Part shown: one piece after another, positions 58,772 to 64,000 of the stretch | Numbering within the stretch: position 1 is the stretch's first letter | How the letters are laid out: the number at the start of each line of letters is the position of its first letter | Assembly: GCF_012641185.1 (NCBI RefSeq) | Contig: NZ_JAAXLK010000012.1 | Location: 22,464-86,463 of the forward strand | From: Levilactobacillus tujiorum | GTDB taxonomy: Bacteria > Bacillota > Bacilli > Lactobacillales > Lactobacillaceae | Length of the DNA stretch: 64,000 nt | Reading direction: 5' to 3' | Notes under the pieces: generated by a model | The model's input: the letters and a program-made list of their open reading frames with translations, nothing else | Databases searched by the model: none | Told to the model about the DNA's origin: nothing | Position numbers and translations under genes: made by a program

Positions 58772-59575
58772 TTACTTGTTGTCGCCTTCGACAGCGTTAA
58801 CGATGTCTTCCATCGAGTTGTCAGAAGCTGGCTTGTCGTTCTTCTTGTCAGCAGGCTTCTTACCTTCGAAAGTCTTTTCGTCAACTTGGTCTTCACCTTG
58901 ACGACCTTCAACAATGGCATCAGCCATCTTAGAAGTGATCAAACGAACGGCACGGATAGCGTCATCGTTAGATGGGATAACCACGTCAATTTCGTCTGGG
59001 TCAGTGTTCGTATCAACCATGGCAACGATCGGAATGTTCAACTTTTGTGCTTCGTGAACAGCGATTTGTTCCTTGCGAGGGTCAACGATGAACATCACGT
59101 CAGGTAACTTAGGCATATCTTCGATACCGCCTAAGAAACGTTCCAACTTGTCTTGAGACTTCTTAAGTAAGGAAACTTCCTTCTTAGGAAGAACATCAAA
59201 CGTACCGTCGGTTGCCATCTTCTTCAGATCTTTAAGACGCTTGATCCGAGTTTGGATAGTTTCCCAGTTAGTCAAAGTCCCACCTAACCAACGGTGGTTA
59301 ACGTAGAATTGACCAGCACGGGTAGCTTCTTCTTCGATAGAATCTTGTGCTTGCTTCTTAGTCCCAACAAACAGAACAACGGCGCCCTTAGCAGCTTCGT
59401 CCTTCATGTAGTTGTAAGCAGCGTCAATCAACTTCACCGTCTTTTGTAAGTCGATGATGTAGATACCGTTACGTTCCGTAAAGATGTATTGCTTCATCTT
59501 TGGGTTCCAACGACGGGTTTGGTGACCAAAGTGGACACCGGCTTCGAGCAGTTGTTTCATTGAAATAACAGCCAT
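58772..59575 (-). CDS. rpsB: 30S ribosomal protein S2
   Basis: Structural protein of the small subunit. At 267 aa it starts [20 protein letters not shown] and has RWLGGTLTN and [20 protein letters not shown]. The C-terminal tail is extended and rich in Lys/Asp. Promoter and leader lie upstream; tsf follows. Confidence 0.98.
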   Translation of the reverse strand: MAVISMKQLLEAGVHFGHQTRRWNPKMKQYIFTERNGIYIIDLQKTVKLIDAAYNYMKDEAAKGAVVLFVGTKKQAQDSIEEEATRAGQFYVNHRWLGGTLTNWETIQTRIKRLKDLKKMATDGTFDVLPKKEVSLLKKSQDKLERFLGGIEDMPKLPDVMFIVDPRKEQIAVHEAQKLNIPIVAMVDTNTDPDEIDVVIPSNDDAIRAVRLITSKMADAIVEGRQGEDQVDEKTFEGKKPADKKNDKPASDNSMEDIVNAVEGDNK

Positions 59576-59698
59576 GATAAAATGCCTCCAAATAGTTTTT
59601 GATTTCCTCCCCCACGCTCAATTGATCAAAGAACTCGCAAGCGAGCACCCCTTCGACCATCACGCGAGGTGTGAATTGGCGCATACGCACCGAAAGTT
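59576..59698 (-). ncRNA. rpsB 5' leader, candidate S2 autoregulatory region
   Basis: A leader of about 115 nt runs from the promoter to rpsB. It can form CTCGC-TT-GCGAG and further short stems (GAAGGGGTGCTCGC region). Feedback by S2 on its own mRNA is known in other bacteria, but this RNA is not matched to a named family here. Confidence 0.4.
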
Positions 59699-59727
59699 AT
59701 TATACAAAATTACGCGGCCTAACACAA
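59699..59727 (-). promoter_or_regulatory. Promoter of rpsB-tsf
   Basis: On the minus strand TTGTGT (59727-59722), 17 bases, TATAAT (59704-59699). Confidence 0.8.
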
Positions 59728-59860
59728 GCTAAATTTGCATAAATCCGCTGATTTACGGCCGAATGACTAAAAATTTTCCTTTTCCCCACTAAAGACGCCC
59801 CGATTAGGACACTGCAACCCCGCAAGGATATCCTTAACCCACCTAATCATCAAAACGGCG

Positions 59861-59888
59861 TTGCTTTTATTTCCAGGTATGGTAAACT
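59861..59888 (+). promoter_or_regulatory. Promoter of the HAD hydrolase gene
   Basis: TTGCTT (59861-59866), 16 bases, TAAACT (59883-59888) with a TGG extension. It supports the downstream start at 59918. The interval 59728-59860 holds nothing else recognisable. Confidence 0.6.
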
Positions 59889-59917
59889 GCTTAGGCATAA
59901 CTGAGGAGGAAACAATT

Positions 59918-60640
59918 ATGATTAAAGCGGTCGTCTTTGACGTTGATGACACGCTCTACGATCAAAAAGCGCCCTTCGAGGCCGCACTTGCGCCGATTTT
60001 AAATCTGCCACAAGCTTTTGATCTTAATTTGACCTTCCAGACATACCGTCAACAGAGCGCCGAAGCCTACGCCCGGATTGCTAATGGACGGTGGTCGCAC
60101 CAGGAAATGGCCGTTAAGCGGTTAAATACCGCATTATTAGCTCAACATCTGCCTGCCGTAGATACAGCAGCTGCACTGGATTTCCAGCGTGCTTACACGA
60201 CTGGGCTCCGTCAGATCAAGCTGTTTCCCGGCCTAGAAACAGCGTTAGATCAGTTGAGCAAGCAGTACCAACTCGGAATTATTACGAATGGCCGTACGGA
60301 TGCGCAACTTGCTAAAGTCATGCAGCTACAGATGCACCGCTGGATGACCAGAGAGGCAATCATCACATCCGAAGACGCCGGACTAGCTAAGCCGGATCCC
60401 CAGATTTTCACGTTGATGAACCGTAAACTTGATCTGCGGGCGAGTGAAGTCGCTTACGTCGGTGATAATTACAGCATGGATGTCAAGGCGGCCAAACAGG
60501 CCGGTTGGCATGCCTTCTGGTTCAACCATCGCAACTTGGAGATTCCTGATCATCAGTGGATTCCCGATCAAACGGTAACAGACTCATTTGAGCTGCAAGA
60601 CTTGTTACTTGCGCTCACAACAGCCTGTTCAGAAGCTTAA
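59918..60640 (+). CDS. HAD-family hydrolase (YjjG/YfnB type)
   Basis: A 240-aa cytoplasmic phosphatase. Motif I is FDVDDTLYDQ at residues about 6-15, followed by a helical cap. Motif II is IITNGRTDAQ, motif III is the Lys in LAKPDP, and motif IV is YVGDNYSMDV. The ATG at 59918 follows TGAGGAGGAAAC. Pyrimidine-nucleotidase activity is known for some relatives, but the substrate here is not shown. Single gene with a bidirectional terminator. Confidence 0.87.
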   Translation: MIKAVVFDVDDTLYDQKAPFEAALAPILNLPQAFDLNLTFQTYRQQSAEAYARIANGRWSHQEMAVKRLNTALLAQHLPAVDTAAALDFQRAYTTGLRQIKLFPGLETALDQLSKQYQLGIITNGRTDAQLAKVMQLQMHRWMTREAIITSEDAGLAKPDPQIFTLMNRKLDLRASEVAYVGDNYSMDVKAAKQAGWHAFWFNHRNLEIPDHQWIPDQTVTDSFELQDLLLALTTACSEA

Positions 60641-60652
60641 CTGGTCAACAAC

Positions 60653-60682
60653 AAAAGCGCTGTGCAAATGCACAGCGCTTTT
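60653..60682 (+). terminator. Bidirectional terminator between HAD gene and ldhD
   Basis: AAAAGCGCTGTGCA pairs perfectly with TGCACAGCGCTTTT over a 2-nt loop, T-rich on both strands. Confidence 0.9.
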
Positions 60683-60700
60683 GTGTTACCACTAAATGGC

Positions 60701-61696
60701 TTAGAAAGCCACTTCGTTCTCGGCTTTCCCCGTCTCAATTAACTGTTTATTGTTATTTAAAGCGAACTGAACCATGTTCTTAACCGCCGTCCGTGTGTAG
60801 AAGGCGATGTGTGGACTAACTAAAACATTTTCCCGCTTCATCAGATTCTTCAACCGTTCGTCAGGAATCGCGTCAAAACTACCAAAGTCCGCATTGAAAA
60901 TCCCCACTTCATCTTCGTAAACGTCCAACGCCGCACCGGCAACTTTGCCGCTATCAAGTGCCCGAATCAAGGCGTCGGTATCAATGAGGGCGCCACGTGC
61001 CGGGTTCAAGATCCAAACGCCGTCTTTCATTTTACCAAAGCTCTCATCATTTAACATGTTGTGATTTTCTTTGGTTGCTGGCGCATGAAGTGAAATCACA
61101 TCAGCTTGGGCGTACAACTCATCCAATGTGTCCACGTAGATTCCTTGCTTTTCCAATTCTGGATTGTGGAAGACATCGTAGGCAATCACCTTCGCGCCGA
61201 AGCCTTGGTAGATCTTCATTGCCGCACGGCCAATCCGTCCGGTAGCCACAATTCCGACGGTCATCGTGTGGAGTTCATCCGCAATGTCCGGTGCCCAACG
61301 CAGGTCACCCTTGGCTTGCTTCCGATCAAACGTTGGTGTTCGCCGAAGTAACCGCATCAGTTGCGTCACCGTAAATTCTGCAATTGCTTCTGGTGAATAC
61401 GCTGGCACGTTAGTTACTTTGAACCCATTTCGCTTAACCGCGTCGGCATCAACGTTATCAACCCCAACATTTCGTAAAGATAAGTTCGTCACACCATTAG
61501 CGGCTAAACGATCTAATACGTCTGCCGTATATGGCTTCTGTTGGTAAACTACTGCCCCGTCATAACCCTTGGCTAAATCCACCGTTGACTCATCCAACAG
61601 CTCACTCACGGCTTTAACTTCGATGCCTTGGTCCTGAGACCATTCTTCTAAGTAAGGTCGTTCATCGTCACGGATACCATAAGCAATAATTTTCAC
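60701..61696 (-). CDS. ldhD: D-lactate dehydrogenase
   Basis: NADH-dependent reduction of pyruvate to D-lactate, a main fermentation step. At 331 aa from the GTG at 61696 (AAGGAGGAACTTACT before it), the catalytic domain starts KIIAYGIRDDERPYLEEW. The NAD-binding motif reads GIVATGRIG, with Ala in place of the first Gly of the usual GTGRIG. Catalytic Arg (NPARGALID), Glu (DVYEDEV) and His (SPHIAFYT) are present. A TGGTACACT extended -10 (61757-61749) precedes it. Related 2-hydroxyacid dehydrogenases cannot be fully excluded. Confidence 0.9.
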   Translation of the reverse strand: MKIIAYGIRDDERPYLEEWSQDQGIEVKAVSELLDESTVDLAKGYDGAVVYQQKPYTADVLDRLAANGVTNLSLRNVGVDNVDADAVKRNGFKVTNVPAYSPEAIAEFTVTQLMRLLRRTPTFDRKQAKGDLRWAPDIADELHTMTVGIVATGRIGRAAMKIYQGFGAKVIAYDVFHNPELEKQGIYVDTLDELYAQADVISLHAPATKENHNMLNDESFGKMKDGVWILNPARGALIDTDALIRALDSGKVAGAALDVYEDEVGIFNADFGSFDAIPDERLKNLMKRENVLVSPHIAFYTRTAVKNMVQFALNNNKQLIETGKAENEVAF

Positions 61697-61786
61697 AGTA
61701 AGTTCCTCCTTCACTTGTCTAAAATCAAACAATCTACTATCCGCCACAAGTGTACCATAGTCCTCACCATTTCAGGGGGAAAACGC

Positions 61787-62062
61787 CTACTTTTCCAGCT
61801 GAATCCCCTGTAACTTTAAGAACTGCAATTTCTTTTGGCGTGACTGATGTTTGAACGCCCACTCCGCGTGTAACGCATCGTGTTTACTAGCAAATTCTTG
61901 ACTAAATAAAACTTTCAAGGGCTTGTGGACCTTCGTATACTTAGCGCCCTTGCCCGCAACGTGGGTGGCAAAGCGCTTGGCAACATCCGTCGTAAAGCCC
62001 CCATATAACGAATTATCTGCACACAGTAATACATAGAAATAATACTGCTTAGTCTTTTCCAT
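61787..62062 (-). CDS. GIY-YIG domain protein
   Basis: A 91-aa single-domain protein of the YazA/UPF0213 type, with the pattern [20 protein letters not shown] (a variant of GIY-YIG) and ARG/Glu positions later ([12 protein letters not shown]). It overlaps the methyltransferase gene by 14 bases, the conserved yabB-yazA pairing. Nuclease activity is possible but not established for this group. Confidence 0.88.
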   Translation of the reverse strand: MEKTKQYYFYVLLCADNSLYGGFTTDVAKRFATHVAGKGAKYTKVHKPLKVLFSQEFASKHDALHAEWAFKHQSRQKKLQFLKLQGIQLEK

Positions 62063-62804
62063 AAAGCAACGCCTTCACTTCTGGAGTATAAGTTCCCTGG
62101 TGATCATACACGGTTAGTGGGGCCAAGAACCGCAAGCCCCCGGGTTTTCCATCCTTGATGGCCTCGACCAAAACCATGTTGGCTTCCTTCTGGGGCTTGG
62201 GATGAACCAGTCGAATACGTTTGGGCGCCAAGCGGTGAGCCGCCATGAGATCTAATAATTGGAACAGCCGATCTGGCCGATGGACAAAATAAGCCTTACC
62301 ATTCATCTTGAGTAGTCCACTAGTTGTGGCCACCACCGTTGCAAGATCCGTGGTAATCTCGTGCCGGGCAATCGCCAAGTACTGATTAGGATTCTTCTGA
62401 CTGGCTGGTAAGTCGGCAAAATACGGTGGATTACAGGTCACCACGTCGGCAGAATCCTTGGGAATCCACTGATTGACTTGGGCGAGATCACCCTCGTACA
62501 CCGTCAACTGATCCGTCAGCTGATTTAACTGGACGCTGCGGCGCGCCATATCAGCCAGCCGCGGTTGAATCTCTACCTCGGCGATCTTGCCCCGCGTCTT
62601 GTGACTCATGAAGAGTCCCACCGCACCATTGCCCGCACATAAATCCACGGTTTGGCTTGACTGGCGTGGCGGTAATTTGGCAAAATCAGCCAACAACACC
62701 GCGTCAAGCGAGAACGCGAATACCTCGGGGCTCTGAATGATTTGCACATCCTGACTATAAAGTTGATCAATTCGTTCGCCGGGTTTTAATTCTGGGGTAG
62801 CCAT
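62049..62804 (-). CDS. tRNA1(Val) A37 N6-methyltransferase-like protein
   Basis: A 251-aa Rossmann methyltransferase of the TrmN6/YabB group. The SAM motif is [16 protein letters not shown], and the adenine-N6 catalytic motif NPPYF sits in [12 protein letters not shown]. The ATG at 62804 is 5 bases after AAGGTGG; an ATG 3 bases earlier is also possible. Modification of tRNA adenine is known for E. coli TrmN6, so the exact target here is inferred. Confidence 0.88.
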   Translation of the reverse strand: MATPELKPGERIDQLYSQDVQIIQSPEVFAFSLDAVLLADFAKLPPRQSSQTVDLCAGNGAVGLFMSHKTRGKIAEVEIQPRLADMARRSVQLNQLTDQLTVYEGDLAQVNQWIPKDSADVVTCNPPYFADLPASQKNPNQYLAIARHEITTDLATVVATTSGLLKMNGKAYFVHRPDRLFQLLDLMAAHRLAPKRIRLVHPKPQKEANMVLVEAIKDGKPGGLRFLAPLTVYDHQGTYTPEVKALLYGKD

Positions 62805-62839
62805 CATCCCCACCTTCTTTCACTTTTCATTAAGATTAC

Positions 62840-62868
62840 TTGCAACCCCGCCCATTTTTTTGCATACT
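62840..62868 (+). promoter_or_regulatory. Promoter of the plsC-like gene
   Basis: TTGCAA (62840-62845), 17 bases, CATACT (62863-62868). About 37 bases before the ATG at 62906. Confidence 0.6.
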
Positions 62869-62905
62869 AGATGCAATGAGTTTCACTGCGAGAGGAGCAC
62901 AATTC

Positions 62906-63544
62906 ATGTTTTATTCGTTTTTGCGGAACGTCATCCGCGTTATTTTATTTATTGTAAACGGCAAGGCCAAATACCTTAACCGTGAAAAAATCCCTGAGGG
63001 CCCTTACATTTTAGTTGGGCCACACCGCACATGGTTTGATCCCGTTTACTTTGCGCTGGCCGCTAGTCCCCGTAAATTTAGTTTCATGGCTAAGGAAGAA
63101 CTGTTCCAGAATTCCATTTTCCGATGGCTACTCCATCATGTCAATGGTTTTTCGGTAAATCGTGATCATCCTGGCCCTTCGGCGATCAAAACGCCGGTAC
63201 GGATCTTGCGCAAGGGTGAGCTATCGCTAATCATGTTCCCTTCTGGTTCTCGGCACTCTCAAGAACTCAAGGGCGGGGCAGCGGTGATTGCTAAGATGGC
63301 CAAGGTTCCCCTGGTACCCGCCGTCTATCAAGGCCCTCTGACGTTCAAGCGGCTATTCTCCCGTAAGCGCGTCACCGTCGCTTTTGGTGATCCAATTACA
63401 ATCGATCGCAAAATGAAATTAGATGAGGCGGGCCAAGCAGCCATCGAACAACAGATGCAGGCCGCCTTCAATGCCCTAGACAAACAGATTAACCCCAACT
63501 TCGAATACGTAGATGTTACGGCTAAGAAAGCCGAACCTAAATAG
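62906..63544 (+). CDS. plsC: 1-acyl-sn-glycerol-3-phosphate acyltransferase (PlsC-like)
   Basis: Adds the second acyl chain to lysophosphatidic acid at the membrane. At 212 aa it has a hydrophobic N-terminus (RNVIRVILFIVNGKAK), block I HRTWFD (the HX4D catalytic motif), block II around VNGFSVNRD, block III FPSGSRHSQELKGG and block IV VPLVPAVYQGP. The ATG at 62906 follows AGAGGAGCACAATTC; the longer frame would start inside the promoter. Single gene, divergent from the methyltransferase. Confidence 0.92.
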   Translation: MFYSFLRNVIRVILFIVNGKAKYLNREKIPEGPYILVGPHRTWFDPVYFALAASPRKFSFMAKEELFQNSIFRWLLHHVNGFSVNRDHPGPSAIKTPVRILRKGELSLIMFPSGSRHSQELKGGAAVIAKMAKVPLVPAVYQGPLTFKRLFSRKRVTVAFGDPITIDRKMKLDEAGQAAIEQQMQAAFNALDKQINPNFEYVDVTAKKAEPK

Positions 63545-63550
63545 TTATCC

Positions 63551-63585
63551 AACCCCCGTTCTGACTGATCAGGACGGGGGTTTCG
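63551..63585 (+). terminator. Terminator of the plsC-like gene
   Basis: AACCCCCGT pairs with ACGGGGGTT (63574-63582), followed by TCGCTT. The 300 bases after it show no gene I can support. Confidence 0.7.
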
Positions 63586-63890
63586 CTTCGCTAAAGGTTG
63601 AAAGGGGTAAGGGTTCAAGCCATTAAATATGATCAAACTGGGCGCACTGCGGCTGCCAAGAATCCTGCTCGCTCCGGTTGTGTTTTACCAAGACAACAGT
63701 CAGAAACTGTGGCTACTTATCATTTGTGACTCAATTGTTAGTGACCGTATCAGTCATTATCTCAAGTTGCCTCAGAATACAGTATCAGCCGTGAGGTCAG
63801 CAGATATGGGCTCAGGCGCGTCGTTCTACTTAGTCAGTAAGTGAACTGCTTACTGGCTTAGTAGAAAACCAAGCTTGGAGACTCGGATCT

Positions 63891-64000
63891 TGACCCGTAC
63901 CCCAAAAGTTGGAACAAACTAGAGGGGTATAAATCATGGTTGTTTCAGTTGAAAATAAGATTAAAGCTGTCGAAGACTATCTTAGTGATCGTGGTGAATC
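63891..64000 (+). mobile_element. Left end of an IS-like element, cut by the window
   Basis: TGACCCGTACCCCAAAAGTT resembles the GTACCCCAAAAGTTGGA ends of IS3-family elements, and an ORF of OrfA type starts 45 bases later. The other end lies outside the window. Confidence 0.5.
63936..64000 (+). CDS. Partial IS3-type OrfA transposase
   Basis: The first 21 residues (MVVSVENKIKAVEDYLSDRG) match the N-terminal helix pattern of IS3 OrfA proteins (KxKAVEDYLxGxG). AGAGGGGTATAAATC precedes the ATG. The gene runs off the window, so the assignment rests on a short piece. Confidence 0.5.
   Translation, partial: MVVSVENKIKAVEDYLSDRGE

Noticed and set aside
63629..63844. 71-codon + strand frame after the plsC-like gene
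   Set aside because: No convincing ribosome binding site, no recognisable features, and composition close to random.

Overview
The window looks like a chromosomal segment of a lactic acid bacterium of the family Lactobacillaceae, most likely a Levilactobacillus (Lactobacillus brevis)-type heterofermenter. The evidence is the gene order (lepA, dltXABCD, dnaJ-dnaK-grpE-hrcA, ribF-truB-rbfA-infB-nusA-rimP, polC-proS-rseP-cdsA-uppS, frr-pyrH-tsf-rpsB), a PolC-type replicase, a hisS-aspS operon behind a T-box, a dltX-headed dlt operon, D-lactate dehydrogenase, and many TTG/GTG starts with strong GGAGG ribosome binding sites. The species cannot be fixed from sequence alone. No rRNA gene, complete tRNA gene or CRISPR array was seen.

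Layout. 1-3.5 kb: hisS-aspS with a T-box leader. 3.6-5.4 kb: a cell-wall amidase and a fructosamine-kinase-like enzyme. 5.4-7.05 kb: a two-ORF IS3-family insertion sequence. 7.3-13.3 kb: a minus-strand housekeeping block (HAD phosphatase, dtd, rel, a small membrane protein, rsmE, prmA, a small unknown). 13.7-16.9 kb: mscL, a secreted nuclease with a partner protein, and three small unknowns. 17.2-19.9 kb: three envelope-protein genes, two with an N-terminal zinc ribbon, each preceded by the same roughly 40-base element, plus a degenerate fourth copy. 20.1-26.7 kb: an AT-rich, prophage-like island with tiny minus-strand genes, a divergent Cro/CI switch with repeated operators, ImmA, three envelope cargo proteins and a tyrosine integrase next to the lepA 3' end.

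26.7-59.6 kb: almost entirely minus-strand core genes covering translation (lepA, infB, rbfA, truB, rimP, frr, tsf, rpsB, proS), transcription (nusA), chaperones under HrcA/CIRCE, D-alanylation of teichoic acids, replication (polC), isoprenoid and phospholipid precursors (uppS, cdsA), intramembrane proteolysis (rseP) and UMP kinase (pyrH). 59.9-64 kb: a HAD hydrolase, ldhD, a GIY-YIG protein with a TrmN6-type methyltransferase, a PlsC-like acyltransferase, and the start of a second IS-like element cut by the window edge.

The core part is ordinary, but several leaders carry visible control structures: a T-box with overlapping Asp and His codons, two CIRCE boxes flanking the hrcA promoter, a terminator directly in front of rimP-nusA, a 12-bp hairpin before dltX, and a promoter with leader before rpsB. 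The best candidates for something undescribed are the repeated-leader zinc-ribbon cluster at 17-20 kb and the envelope cargo of the island at 20.9-25.4 kb. Both functional ideas are inference.
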